A stretch of DNA of 56,365 nt from JANXLS01 sp038227045 (lineage in GTDB: Bacteria > Planctomycetota > SZUA-567 > H5-PLA8): NCBI GenBank assembly GCA_038227045.1, contig JBBRQD010000027.1, forward strand, positions 1-56,365. The letters are read 5' to 3'. Each line of letters opens with the position of its first letter. Position 1 is the first letter of the stretch. The notes beneath the pieces are model-generated. The model saw only the letters and a list, made by a program, of their open reading frames with translations, had not been told where the DNA came from and ran no database searches. Both the position numbers and the translations under genes were made by a program. Below, piece after piece: positions 34,057 through 43,842 of the stretch.

Positions 34057-36825
34057 TTATCGCTTCGCTTCCATGTAATCTTCGGCGACCGCTTTTAACA
34101 GCCGTTTGATGTTCAGCAGTTTCTCGGCTTCCGTCACTTGACTTCCGCCGCTTTCGGAGACGTAAAACACGTCCGTTACCACTCCCTGGTTTGTCGCAAT
34201 TTTCGCGAAATGAATGTCGCAACCGAGGTCCGCCAGCGCGCCGCTGAGGCTGTACAACAACCCAATGCGGTCACCGCATTTTACGTCCACCACAGTGTAA
34301 CGAGGCGACATCTTGTTGTCGACGAGCACGACGGGTTCGATCTTGCGCGACACCCGCGGCGTGCGCGGAATGCGTTTGCGCGCGGATTCGATGCGCGCCA
34401 GAAAATCCGCCTGCCCTCTCAAGACGCTGTCGACATTCGCGGCCACGCGCTGCCAGAACGCTTCGTCCGGATTCACCGTGTCCAAACCCGGCGCAAGGCG
34501 AAAATGATCCAGGATCAGCCGATCCGTCCGCGTGTACGCGATCGCTGAAACCACGTTGACGCCCTCGCCGAGAAATGCGCCGCATACTTGCGAGAAGCGT
34601 TTGGGCATGTCGCTGGAAACGACCCACATGTCCACTAGTTCGCCCGACCCGCGCACGATGGCGATGCTGTCACGCTTTTCGGCGCGCATGGCCTTGATCG
34701 CTTCGACGTGCAGCACCGCGTCGTCGAAACCCACTTCAACCAGATAGCGGCGCGGCACGGTGCGGCAATGCTCCAGCGCCAATTCCCGGTCGACGCCATC
34801 GGTTGCCCACGCTTTCAGGCGCTCCTCCAGCATACTGTTGTCTTCGGCCGGGGAGCCGGTTTCAATGAGGGTATAGATGCCGGACTCTTTGGAATCGATG
34901 TAGCGCAGCGTGTCAGTATACAATTCCGCAAGCAGCGCGTCTTTCCACATGGGATAAGCGCCCTGGCCGACGGAAATGGAATCGCAATACGTCAGCAGCA
35001 ACAGCAGATCGAGGCGCTCCTTTGTGCCTATCTTCGCCGCCAATTCTTTCAGCAGCGCCACGTCGCCGGTGTCGCGCTTCTGGCTGATTTTGGATAGAAT
35101 CAGATGTTCCTTGACCAGCAGAATCAACGTTCGCAGCGAGGAATCGCTCAACCCCAACCGATCGCCAATCACCGGCAGCATCAGCGCGCCGCGCTCGCTG
35201 TGCCCCGCCGCGCCGCGCGATTTTCCAAGATCGTGAAACAAACACGCCAGGCGCAGCACGTGCGGGCGCGGAAGCGTTTCGAGAATCTTGCGGCGGAATT
35301 CGTCGTTTTTTTCCACGGATCGGTACAAATCGTCCACGGCGCGCACGACCAGCAGCGTGTGCTCGTCGACGGTATAATCGTGGTATGCGTCGCTCAAGAC
35401 CAAGTCTTCGATCTCGCTGAATTCCGGCAGAAACGCGCCGAGCAGCCCGACGTCGCGCATCGCGCGCAGCGTATTGCCGACGTTGGCCCGCATGCGCATC
35501 AACGTTTCAAAATGAATTCGCGCGGCCGAGTCCCTGCGCAGCGTATCGTCGATTTCATGCAGCCGCGCGCGGATGGACGCGACGATGTCGGTGCCCACCG
35601 TGACCGATTGCCGCGCCGCGTGAACATACGCGCGCATCGCCAGTTCCAGCCAATCCACGCCGTCGAACATGCCGGTGCGCGACGCGTACAGATACTCGCC
35701 AACGCGCGTGAAATCGTCGTCGAGGCGCACGCGCTTCAGCCTCTCGACGTCCTTCGACGCCACCGCTTTCTCTTCGAGATAACGGCGCGTCACCGTTTGA
35801 GCCAGCCGGTGCACCGCCGTCGCCGAGCGGTAATAATCCTTGAGCAGCACGTCGACGGTGCGCAGTTCGTCCGCGCTTTCGTAACCGAGGTCGGTTGCCA
35901 CGGCTTGCTGCATCTGAAAATCCAGCACGTCCTGCTTGCGCCCGCACAACGCATGCAGCGAGGCTCGCAAAGTCAGCAGCCGTTCGTAGCCCGCACCCGC
36001 TTCTTCGATGCTCGCCGCCGAGACCAGCGGACGATCCTTCAAGCGCGGCAAATGTCCCGACAGCCGGCTGGCATTGTCGATCCATACCGCGAGCTGATAA
36101 TCGCGCAGCGCGCCGGGGCTGTCCTTGATGTTGGGCTGCGTGCGATAGACCGACTGGCCGCGCCAGCGCTCAATTGTTTCGGTGAATTTCGCTTCGACAA
36201 AGCGGCGTCCATAGCGCTTGAAAAATGCCGGCATCTCAATTTCGCAGAACGAATCGGAGAACGCGCGGTCGCCGGCGACGAATCGCGACTCCAAAAGAGA
36301 CGTGGCGGTTTCGAGCGTGCTGTCGTCCGAATCCTCCATGCGGTTTGTACAGTCCTGCGGACAGCGAACCGAATGGCCGACTTGCAACCCGCAATCCCAA
36401 ATTGGATGCAGAATGCTTCCGACCAGTGCGTCCAACTGCTCCTCTTTGACGTGATCGCGATGCAGCAGCATCATGTCGATGTCGGAGTACGCCGCCATTT
36501 CCCGGCGGCCGTAGCTACCCAGTGCGACGATGGCAAATCCGCTTTCGTCAGCCGCAAGTCCGGCGCGCTGCAGCGCGAATTTCAACAAAATTTCGAGCAT
36601 GCGGTCGGCGTGCGCGGCGAGCAGTTCACCCGCGGCCCGGCCGCCCTGGGCGCGATTGATTTCCGCGGCGGAAGCGCGCGCGATTTTCCACGCGGCTTTC
36701 AGCGCCGTCATGACCGCGGTTCCCGGCACGCCACCTATTGATTCCGCCAATGCCGCCTCAACCGGCTGGAGCAATTCGAACGGATTTCCGTATTTAACCG
36801 GTGCTGCTGTCTTGGATGTGCTCAT
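34057..36825 (-). CDS. glnD: PII uridylyltransferase / uridylyl-removing enzyme
   Basis: The enzyme adds UMP to PII proteins under nitrogen limitation and removes it when glutamine is plentiful. The protein has 922 residues: nucleotidyltransferase motif GSYGRREMAAYSDID (103-117), a GlnD-specific helical region, an HD domain (VDEHTLLVVRA and LFHDLGKSRGAAGHSERGA, about 490-545), and two C-terminal ACT domains (DMWVVSSDMPKRFSQVCGAF, then YTVVDVKCGDRIGLLYSLSG) that sense glutamine. The domain set and length are normal. No glnB or amtB is adjacent. Confidence 0.96.
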   Translation of the reverse strand: MSTSKTAAPVKYGNPFELLQPVEAALAESIGGVPGTAVMTALKAAWKIARASAAEINRAQGGRAAGELLAAHADRMLEILLKFALQRAGLAADESGFAIVALGSYGRREMAAYSDIDMMLLHRDHVKEEQLDALVGSILHPIWDCGLQVGHSVRCPQDCTNRMEDSDDSTLETATSLLESRFVAGDRAFSDSFCEIEMPAFFKRYGRRFVEAKFTETIERWRGQSVYRTQPNIKDSPGALRDYQLAVWIDNASRLSGHLPRLKDRPLVSAASIEEAGAGYERLLTLRASLHALCGRKQDVLDFQMQQAVATDLGYESADELRTVDVLLKDYYRSATAVHRLAQTVTRRYLEEKAVASKDVERLKRVRLDDDFTRVGEYLYASRTGMFDGVDWLELAMRAYVHAARQSVTVGTDIVASIRARLHEIDDTLRRDSAARIHFETLMRMRANVGNTLRAMRDVGLLGAFLPEFSEIEDLVLSDAYHDYTVDEHTLLVVRAVDDLYRSVEKNDEFRRKILETLPRPHVLRLACLFHDLGKSRGAAGHSERGALMLPVIGDRLGLSDSSLRTLILLVKEHLILSKISQKRDTGDVALLKELAAKIGTKERLDLLLLLTYCDSISVGQGAYPMWKDALLAELYTDTLRYIDSKESGIYTLIETGSPAEDNSMLEERLKAWATDGVDRELALEHCRTVPRRYLVEVGFDDAVLHVEAIKAMRAEKRDSIAIVRGSGELVDMWVVSSDMPKRFSQVCGAFLGEGVNVVSAIAYTRTDRLILDHFRLAPGLDTVNPDEAFWQRVAANVDSVLRGQADFLARIESARKRIPRTPRVSRKIEPVVLVDNKMSPRYTVVDVKCGDRIGLLYSLSGALADLGCDIHFAKIATNQGVVTDVFYVSESGGSQVTEAEKLLNIKRLLKAVAEDYMEAKR

Positions 36826-37029
36826 GGTTGCAGTTTAATGCCTGATGGCGAATCTTCAACCTCCCGGCAAAAAACCGTGACGCGGTCGAATCCAGTCTTT
36901 TTTCAAGAATCGCGATTTTTGCGCGTCGAATTCGAATGCCGGTATACAATATTAGTAGTGCGCCAATACGCAGCGCCGGGGATTCGGATCGGATTCTCGA
37001 ATTGCGTACACTAATTTAGGAGTGTTATA

Positions 37030-38349
37030 ATGAGACATTTCAAAGGCGTGGGAGTGAGTTTGATTTTTGTTTTGGCGGCGGGCGTCGCCGTATCGGCAGG
37101 CGAATCCAAGCCGCCGGAAAATACGCAGTTGGACGGCAAAGCCATCGCCATCGTGCGCTCCGCGATCGAATTCCTCAACAGCACCACCAATTATTCCACT
37201 ACTCTATCGAATAAAGCCACGCTGACAGGCGGACCCGGCAAGAAGAAAGAAATCGCAACCAAGTACGAAATTTCCGTCGAACGGCCCAACAAACTCGCCA
37301 TGGTCATCAAGGACGGCGAATTGCGCTGCGCCGTGCTCTCTGACGGCAAGACGCTCTGCACTTATGCGCCGCCGTTGAAAGTGTACACGCAGCATGACGC
37401 GCCCAAAACGCTCTCCGAACTTTTCGATATCGACGAAATGAAATTTGTGGTGCGCGGGGATTTGAACAACCTGCTGTTCCTCGACAATTTCGCCATGAAA
37501 GATGCGTTGGACATCATCATGAATGGCGTGATGTCCTTGAAACTGGTGGGCGTCGAACCGCTTGGCGACGTCAAGGCGTATCATCTGCATTTCGCTGAAA
37601 AAGACATCGATTGGGACATGTGGATTCAGGAAGGCACGCAGCCGCTGGTACGTAAAATCTCCATCGAAGGCGAGCAAATGAGCCGGGACGAAACGGGGCC
37701 GGTCAAAGTCAAGAAGACGATCGTCTCGAGTTTCGACGACTGGAAGGTGAACGTCGAATTCCCCAAAGACCGGTTCACCTTTACGCCGCCGCCCGACACG
37801 AAGAAAGTCGACACGTTCCTCGGAAAGCCCGGCGATGCCGACAAGCCCTACGACCCGAAACTGCTGGGCGAGGTGGCGCCCGCATTTGTCGCCAAACTGC
37901 TCGCCGGCGGCACGCTCGATCTTGCGTCGCACAAAGGCAAGAATGTCGTGCTGCTCGATTTCTGGGCCACGTGGTGCGGCCCGTGCCGGATGGCCATGCC
38001 GATCGTTTCGGAAGTCTGCGAAGGGTTTAAGGGCAAAGGCGTGGTCGCGTACGCGGTGAACATCAAAGAAACGCCTGAGAAAGTTAAGGAATTTCAAGCC
38101 GCGACACCGGCGTTGACGCTACCGATCGTGCTGGACGAAGAAGCCAAGCTCGCCGAAGCGTACCGCGTCCAGCCGATTCCGATGACCGTCATCATTGGAA
38201 AAAACGGCTTGGTCGAAGCGGTGTATCTGGGCCTGCCCAACAACCTGGAGGGCTTCAAAGCTCAATTGAAATCGCAGTTGGAAACGCTGAGCGCGGGCAA
38301 GAGCTTGCTGAAGAAAGAGGGCGACAACAAAGAGCCGGAAGCGAAGTGA
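37030..38349 (+). CDS. secreted DUF2092-like protein with C-terminal TlpA-type thioredoxin domain
   Basis: The 439-residue protein has a Sec signal (VSLIFVLAAGVAVSAG). The middle resembles DUF2092 (a LolA-like beta barrel; YEISVERPNKLAMVIKDGEL). The last 150 or so residues are a redoxin of the TlpA/ResA type with active site WCGPC (315-319) and the cis-proline PIPMTVII. It probably reduces or oxidises disulphides in exported proteins. GGAG lies about 8 bases before the ATG. The transglutaminase-like gene starts 56 bp downstream on the same strand, so they may be co-expressed. Confidence 0.86.
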   Translation: MRHFKGVGVSLIFVLAAGVAVSAGESKPPENTQLDGKAIAIVRSAIEFLNSTTNYSTTLSNKATLTGGPGKKKEIATKYEISVERPNKLAMVIKDGELRCAVLSDGKTLCTYAPPLKVYTQHDAPKTLSELFDIDEMKFVVRGDLNNLLFLDNFAMKDALDIIMNGVMSLKLVGVEPLGDVKAYHLHFAEKDIDWDMWIQEGTQPLVRKISIEGEQMSRDETGPVKVKKTIVSSFDDWKVNVEFPKDRFTFTPPPDTKKVDTFLGKPGDADKPYDPKLLGEVAPAFVAKLLAGGTLDLASHKGKNVVLLDFWATWCGPCRMAMPIVSEVCEGFKGKGVVAYAVNIKETPEKVKEFQAATPALTLPIVLDEEAKLAEAYRVQPIPMTVIIGKNGLVEAVYLGLPNNLEGFKAQLKSQLETLSAGKSLLKKEGDNKEPEAK

Positions 38350-38405
38350 TTGGCCGCGTCCGTCATGCTTTTTCCGAGTGACCCGATTTCAATCGTTGAG
38401 GAGTC

Positions 38406-40148
38406 ATGCCGATGTCGCGAACAGCATTCGCTTGTGCCATTGCAGTCATGCTGGGATCGGTCGTCTCCGCGTTCGCCGGCGATGCCCCCGCCCCTAAACT
38501 GGCCGGTCCGGAAGCGCTCGTGCGCGAGATCAAAATTCAGCCGGACAAAGCGCCCGATTGCTCCAGCCTAAAAGCCATCGCCGAAACGGTCACGCGCGAT
38601 TGCAAAACGAATGACGAGAAGGCCATCGCCATTTATAATTTCATGCAATTGAGTCACTACCATCGCCAATATCCGAGCGAACCCGGCGGCGTTCCCGTCC
38701 TCAAGGAAATCAACACCTACGGCTGGAGCCTCTGCGGCGGTCTGCACGCGGAACAATCGGCGCTTTGGAAAGAATTGGGCTGGGGCTGGCGCTTCGTCGG
38801 CTGGAATGGCCACACGACCGTCGAAGCAAAATACGACGACAAATGGCACTACCTCGACGTCTTCTTGAAATTCTACGCCTGGAAACCCGACGCTGGCGCG
38901 CTCGGAGGCCGCACCATCGCGAGCGAAGACGAGCTGACCGCCAATTCACAGAGCCTGATCCAGGACGCGTTCATTCTGGACAAGGGCCGCAGCGCTGTGT
39001 ATGCCAAGAACAACCAGTTCGAAATGCTCGGCGAAAAAGCCAACTGGATGGCCCCCGCGTTCCTGTCCTGCGGCGATACGATCAAGGACGTGATCGGCGG
39101 TTTGAAGACGCACAAAATCGCCGGCTCCGAAAACGGCTGGGCGGGTATCAACCACGCCTCCGGAAACTATTCCGCCAATACCGATTTGGCGCCCGGATTC
39201 TCCCTGACCAACAAATGGGCCGCTGCCGAGAACGGCTGGTTCTGGGCCGGTTCTAAAATCGCCCCTAAGCACACCTGCGGCAACAAGGATTTGCGCAACA
39301 GCCCGGATGCGGGATTGATCATGGAACCCTATGCGCAGGTCGTCCGCGGCTATGCCGACGGCACGCTGCTCTGCGCGCCGGACTTCGGCAGCGACGCGTG
39401 CCTGAAGTCGTTTTTATCGAAAGAAAATGTGAAGCATACCGACGGGGCACTGGTTCCGCTGAAAACGGGAGAACCGGCCAGCGTGACGGTACTGTTGAGC
39501 TCGCCTTACATCATGACCCAGGCGACCGGGTTGGCGGACGGCGCGGATTCGTTCGACATCTCCATTGATGGCGGCAAGACATTCAAGCCCGCCACGCTCG
39601 CCGATTTCACCGACTCCGTTCGCGGCCAGGTAACGGCCCAGGTGCGCATCGGATTCAAGACCGCGCTCAAGTCGCTGAAACTTGAAATACTCGTGCAGAA
39701 TAATCCCGGCAGCCTGCCCTATTTGTCTCCCGGAAAAAACGCCATCAGCGTCTCTGTCGCCGATCCTGCCGCGCTGGGCGACAATAAACTGGTCGTCACC
39801 TACGCCTACGCGCCCGGCTTCCGCACGAAATCATTCGAACAGCTCTGCGCCGAAGGAAAAGAAGTTTCGAAGCAGCACAACGCGACGTGGGCCGGCACGC
39901 CGACTGTCGTCCAAAAAATCTTTGCCGCGAAAGACCTGCCCGCCAAATTCGACATCGACGTGCCCACACCGAAAGACAAATTCCCGGTCTATCCGCGAAT
40001 GCTCTTCGTCCGCCGCGAAATCATCGCATCCGCGGGCAAACCGCTGCCGCTTCCCGACGACGCGCAACCGCCAGCGTCTGGCTCCAATGACGAATTGAAA
40101 ACCCTGCCCAATCCATTCCTGATGGGCATTCAGCCGGCGCGGCAGTAA
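38406..40148 (+). CDS. secreted transglutaminase-like protein
   Basis: The 580-residue protein has a Sec signal (FACAIAVMLGSVVSAFAG). A papain-like transglutaminase triad is visible: Cys110 in WSLCGGLHAEQ, His136 in WNGHTTVEAKY, and Asp151 in WHYLDVFLKFY. The rest contains beta-rich segments (SVTVLLSSPYIMTQATGLAD). It may be a peptidase or cross-linker acting on exported proteins or peptidoglycan; the substrate is unknown. GAGGAG sits two bases before ATG 38406 but at normal spacing before ATG 38412, so the latter is the likelier start. Confidence 0.8.
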   Translation: MPMSRTAFACAIAVMLGSVVSAFAGDAPAPKLAGPEALVREIKIQPDKAPDCSSLKAIAETVTRDCKTNDEKAIAIYNFMQLSHYHRQYPSEPGGVPVLKEINTYGWSLCGGLHAEQSALWKELGWGWRFVGWNGHTTVEAKYDDKWHYLDVFLKFYAWKPDAGALGGRTIASEDELTANSQSLIQDAFILDKGRSAVYAKNNQFEMLGEKANWMAPAFLSCGDTIKDVIGGLKTHKIAGSENGWAGINHASGNYSANTDLAPGFSLTNKWAAAENGWFWAGSKIAPKHTCGNKDLRNSPDAGLIMEPYAQVVRGYADGTLLCAPDFGSDACLKSFLSKENVKHTDGALVPLKTGEPASVTVLLSSPYIMTQATGLADGADSFDISIDGGKTFKPATLADFTDSVRGQVTAQVRIGFKTALKSLKLEILVQNNPGSLPYLSPGKNAISVSVADPAALGDNKLVVTYAYAPGFRTKSFEQLCAEGKEVSKQHNATWAGTPTVVQKIFAAKDLPAKFDIDVPTPKDKFPVYPRMLFVRREIIASAGKPLPLPDDAQPPASGSNDELKTLPNPFLMGIQPARQ

Positions 40149-40153
40149 ACGCT

Positions 40154-40546
40154 TCAACTTTCAGACGGCAGTTTCTCCCGCGCGTTGCAGCGGCCTGTCC
40201 ACCGTTCGCACAAAAACCACACCGCCGTTAAAGCGGCCAATGCGATCAACGCGTCTAAAGTTGCCATGAGAAAATGAAATTTCGGCTGGCACGGAATGGA
40301 ATACAATTCTTCGTGCGACGATGACATGGCGCCGATGAGTTGCGAAGCCGCCTCGAGTGGCCAGCCGTATTTACTATAAAGGGGATCGCCAGGCAGGGCT
40401 TCACTCGTCTCTTCGATCGGCTCCGCCAAAGTATCGGCGCGAACAACAACCTTGCGCTCGCGCACATTCGGCCACAGCAATCCGCCCGCCACAATCATCA
40501 ACACCAACGCTGTGGAGAGATGAAATTGAAAGCGCTGCTTTTTCAC
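40154..40546 (-). CDS. small two-TM membrane protein, HLSTA/GWP family (copy 3)
   Basis: The 130-residue protein begins KKQRFQFHLSTALVLMIVAG, followed by an outside loop with SKYGWPLEAAS and a second membrane segment (LDALIALAALTAVWFLCE). It shares the N-terminal signature, the GWP motif and the overall plan with genes at 14028 and 25482. It ends 5 bp from the convergent transglutaminase-like gene. No function is known for the family. Confidence 0.72.
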   Translation of the reverse strand: MKKQRFQFHLSTALVLMIVAGGLLWPNVRERKVVVRADTLAEPIEETSEALPGDPLYSKYGWPLEAASQLIGAMSSSHEELYSIPCQPKFHFLMATLDALIALAALTAVWFLCERWTGRCNAREKLPSES

Positions 40547-40582
40547 CTCCTCACCCCCTTACCGTGTCACCCCCTCATCCCT

Positions 40583-42880
40583 TCAAGGCGCCGCAGTTTT
40601 CCGCACGCCTCCCCGCCCCACGGGCACGGTTTTTTCGAATGCCTTTTGCCCGCCGAAGACATCCACGTCGACGCCCGTCAGCGAGATTTCAGAATTGCCG
40701 CTCCACGAGAATTGCGTCAGAATCTGACGGCTTTTGGTCCGTCCCGCCGCCGCCGCCTGCGCATTGCCGTTGACCACGCCGCCGGTCAAATCCAGCACCA
40801 TCAGCTCGCAAAAATTGTCCGGCACCGGAAAAATTTCTCCGCTTACCGTGAACGCCAAGGCACTGCCCGAGGGCGACAGCTTGGGAGCCGTCACCGGCCT
40901 CGCCAATCGGAAGATGGGCGTGGGTTGCTTGTTCGTATATATCGACGTCGCCGTCATACATTTGACGCCCACGCGCCGATTCGCGAATTTGCCATCGCCG
41001 ACTTCCATCCAGACCGGCTTGGAGAATACCACTGGAATCCAATACGTGTCGTATTCAGCCCAGGCATGCGCGTCGCCATTTGCGCCGATAGCCTCCGGAG
41101 TCGCACCGTGATCTTTGGATGACTTGCCTTTCAACATCGCGGGAATCTGTGCCAACTCGGTCACGATGGCCGATTTTCGAGCCGCTGGAAGCTGCAGCGC
41201 CGCGGCAGCCTTTGTGATCGAATCCGGCCGTGCGTCCAGGTAATACGCCATTGCGCTCATTCCGGCGGCGAAATCCGCCTGCGGGAAGTCGTCGATGCGC
41301 GCAGCCTGCTCGAACATTTCAGCGGCGTGCACCAAATCGTCGAGTTCCAAATTGCAGACGCCCTGTAAAAATCGCACGCCGCCCACGCGCGCCCGGTCGG
41401 GACAATAATCCATGGCTTTGCGATAGGCCTCGAGCGCCTCGCGTTGCGCGCCTTTCTGGCGCGCGAGCAGCGCCGCTTTCAGCAGCGGAATCATGCGGTT
41501 CTCCGGCGCCGCGGCGATCAATTCGTCCATGCTCTTGAGCTGCTGCGCCACCCATTCCGGAGCCGGCGGGGGCAAGCCGCTCTCCGGCGGAAAAATAAAC
41601 CGGACGCCGGCTCGGCCCACCGGTTCCAGCAGCCACCCCTGCTCGAAAATATCCGTCGCGCGATCGAATTTTTTGTTGGCCATGTACGCAGCGAAGAGCG
41701 CCTGATTCAGCGCTTCGGAATTCTCCGGCGGCGGTTTGGCATCCTGGGCTTTCAACACCACCTCGAGCGCTTTCTCCGGTTCGTTTGATTTCAGCAGCAG
41801 CGTGCTGGCCGCGATGCATTGGTCCGCAGTCACTGGAAACCAGTGCGGTTTGGCCGCGTCGCCCACGGCCAATCCGCCCGATGAAAGCCAGGCCGAGCGC
41901 AGCGCCTGCCGCTTTTTCGCGGCCGGATCGAGCGCGTTGCCGCCGATCGGTTCGTCCGCGTTGCCGTCGAGCCGGGTCCATCTGTTTTGTGCAAAATCCA
42001 GGCGATAGGACTCGTATGTCAGCCGGCCCGGCGTCGCACGCATGAGAGTGAGCATCGCGGAGTTCGAATCCTCGGCGACGCGCGCCATCACCGGGCAGGT
42101 CAGCCCATCCGGGATTGGATAACGCGCGAACTTGGCGGCGCCGGGCTTGCCGGTCATCGTCCAGACGTTTGCCATTCCCGGACCATAAAATAAAAACCGT
42201 TCGCTGCTCGGAAACGGCGTGACGACAAAGCTCGATGCATTCGGTTCCGTGTTGGTAGCCGTCGGAAATACGGCTTTCGCTTCGCCGCCATTGAGTTCGG
42301 CCGCCATTAAAATCGCGTGCCCTTCCACCGGCTTCGTGCCGTAAACAAGCATCTTGCCATTGGCGGAAATCGCCGGTCCGTACATCTCGCCCAGCGTGCG
42401 CAAATTGGTGCGTTTGTTGTCCAGCGCGCTCCAAAGCTCGGCGCTCACCAGCGAACCCGGTTTGCTGTCGCGCCCCATCGACAACAGCATCAGCGGCCCG
42501 TTGTTTCCGGCCGCCAATTGCATCGACGTCAAGCGCACGCCGGCCAGCGCCACTTCCGGCTTTTCGTCGCCCGGATGAAAGCGCATGATCTTGGTGAAAT
42601 AACCCTGCGGGTCGCGTTCGGCAAGATAGAAAAGCAGTGTTCCGTCGGAAGTCCATTGTGGAAACGCCGCGCCATACGCGAGCAGACGAGGAGTCGGATC
42701 GTCGGCATCCGGATTGGTCACATAGACGCTCGGATGGAAACCGCCGCCCGCCTGTCGCGCGTAAACCGTGTAGGCCACCCATTGCCCATCAAGCGACCAG
42801 ACCGGGCCTTGAATCTCCTGGCAGCCGGCCAGCAACACAAGAACAAGCGCGGCTGCAAACACTCTCTTAATGGCATTCAC
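40583..42880 (-). CDS. lipoprotein with beta-propeller (TolB-like) and TPR-like repeats
   Basis: The 765-residue protein has a perfect lipobox (LVLLAGC, Cys20), so it is lipid-anchored outside the cytoplasm. Propeller-like blades are seen at both ends (GPVWSLDGQWVAYTVYARQA near the start, RPVTAPKLSPSGSALAFTVS near the end). The middle has TPR-type helices (EALNQALFAAYMANKKFDRA, ALEAYRKAMDYCPDRARVGG). It starts with GTG (42880); no earlier alternative fits. It is probably a scaffold for a surface complex. The function is not recognised. Confidence 0.78.
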   Translation of the reverse strand: MNAIKRVFAAALVLVLLAGCQEIQGPVWSLDGQWVAYTVYARQAGGGFHPSVYVTNPDADDPTPRLLAYGAAFPQWTSDGTLLFYLAERDPQGYFTKIMRFHPGDEKPEVALAGVRLTSMQLAAGNNGPLMLLSMGRDSKPGSLVSAELWSALDNKRTNLRTLGEMYGPAISANGKMLVYGTKPVEGHAILMAAELNGGEAKAVFPTATNTEPNASSFVVTPFPSSERFLFYGPGMANVWTMTGKPGAAKFARYPIPDGLTCPVMARVAEDSNSAMLTLMRATPGRLTYESYRLDFAQNRWTRLDGNADEPIGGNALDPAAKKRQALRSAWLSSGGLAVGDAAKPHWFPVTADQCIAASTLLLKSNEPEKALEVVLKAQDAKPPPENSEALNQALFAAYMANKKFDRATDIFEQGWLLEPVGRAGVRFIFPPESGLPPPAPEWVAQQLKSMDELIAAAPENRMIPLLKAALLARQKGAQREALEAYRKAMDYCPDRARVGGVRFLQGVCNLELDDLVHAAEMFEQAARIDDFPQADFAAGMSAMAYYLDARPDSITKAAAALQLPAARKSAIVTELAQIPAMLKGKSSKDHGATPEAIGANGDAHAWAEYDTYWIPVVFSKPVWMEVGDGKFANRRVGVKCMTATSIYTNKQPTPIFRLARPVTAPKLSPSGSALAFTVSGEIFPVPDNFCELMVLDLTGGVVNGNAQAAAAGRTKSRQILTQFSWSGNSEISLTGVDVDVFGGQKAFEKTVPVGRGGVRKTAAP

Positions 42881-42945
42881 AGAAAAAATGTCTCGAGGTC
42901 AAAGCGGAGTTGCACATTAAAGGTTACACGTTAATCGGTACACAG

Positions 42946-43590
42946 TCACCGCGAAACCGTCCGCAGTTTCAGGCGTTTGTTCGCCGCTTCGATATCGAAT
43001 GCATTCGGATCGAAATCGTCGCCCACCCATTCTTTCATCTGCTCGTATTCGGGGTGTTTTGGATCGCCGAGTATATCCAGCATCGCGTAATAGCCCCACA
43101 AACCGCCGCAGTCTTCCGGTGGGCACGCACCTTCTCCTGCCACGCAGAATGGCAGCTTCTGATTGGCATCCGCGGGCAGAATTTTCTCGACCGTGACGGC
43201 GTGCAGCCAGCCGTCGCCCATGTCGTATTCGTACTTGAATTTCGCTTTAGGCAGTGGCGCAACCGTCGCCAAATCGTAATCCAGGACACTCTCCGATTCC
43301 TCTAAACCGGTATCCATTTCGGGCGAATCGTAGTGTACTTTGTCGGCTTCAAAATAATACAGGTGGCAATCCTCCCAACCCATCGCCTCCTGCAAAACGA
43401 TATGCAGAAGCTCAAGATCGGTGCCTCCGCGAACTAAAATCCTCCGCCATATGGACGGCTTCGAACCATCCAGAACGACCTTAAGTTGATACACGGGATC
43501 GGACGCCTTCACTTTAGGCTTTTTCTTCTTCGCCTTGGATTTGATCGGAGCGTCCAGTTTCATCCAGGCGCCTTTGATTATTCTCGCCAT
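42946..43590 (-). CDS. pRiA4b ORF-3-like protein
   Basis: The 214-residue soluble protein begins with a Lys-rich segment (KSKAKKKKPKVKASD). It matches the pRiA4b ORF-3 (IS1096 TnpR-like) family: VYQLKVVLDGSKPSIWRRIL, LLHIVLQEAMGWEDCHLYYF, KYEYDMGDGWLHAVTVEKIL and GEGACPPEDCGGLWGYYAML. The family is common on plasmids and chromosomes and its role is unproven. ATG 43590 is preferred, with AAAGGA upstream; the frame opens at 43617. Confidence 0.88.
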   Translation of the reverse strand: MARIIKGAWMKLDAPIKSKAKKKKPKVKASDPVYQLKVVLDGSKPSIWRRILVRGGTDLELLHIVLQEAMGWEDCHLYYFEADKVHYDSPEMDTGLEESESVLDYDLATVAPLPKAKFKYEYDMGDGWLHAVTVEKILPADANQKLPFCVAGEGACPPEDCGGLWGYYAMLDILGDPKHPEYEQMKEWVGDDFDPNAFDIEAANKRLKLRTVSR

Positions 43591-43842
43591 AATTCGCCGT
43601 TCCTTTCGAGAGTTCATTCAGTTCGATTGGATACCATAATACAGCGCGAAAAAAATCAATGTGAAATGCTGGGAGATGCCGATTTTCAACAGGACGTCGA
43701 TGCCATTGCGTTCGCCCTGCACTTCGCGCACTTTGGGCCGAAAATAAATTATGAAAGTCTGTGTCGATTCCCGCCTTCCAGCGGTTTATCTGTTGAATAA
43801 GCTTCTTTGTGTCCTGTTTGGCTTAGGCAAGGTGAATTTTCG

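Noticed and set aside
43660..43800. Short plus-strand frame (MLGDADFQQDVDAIAFALHF and onward)
   Set aside because: 44 codons, no ribosome-binding site of note and no recognised family; it could be a remnant but cannot be supported.
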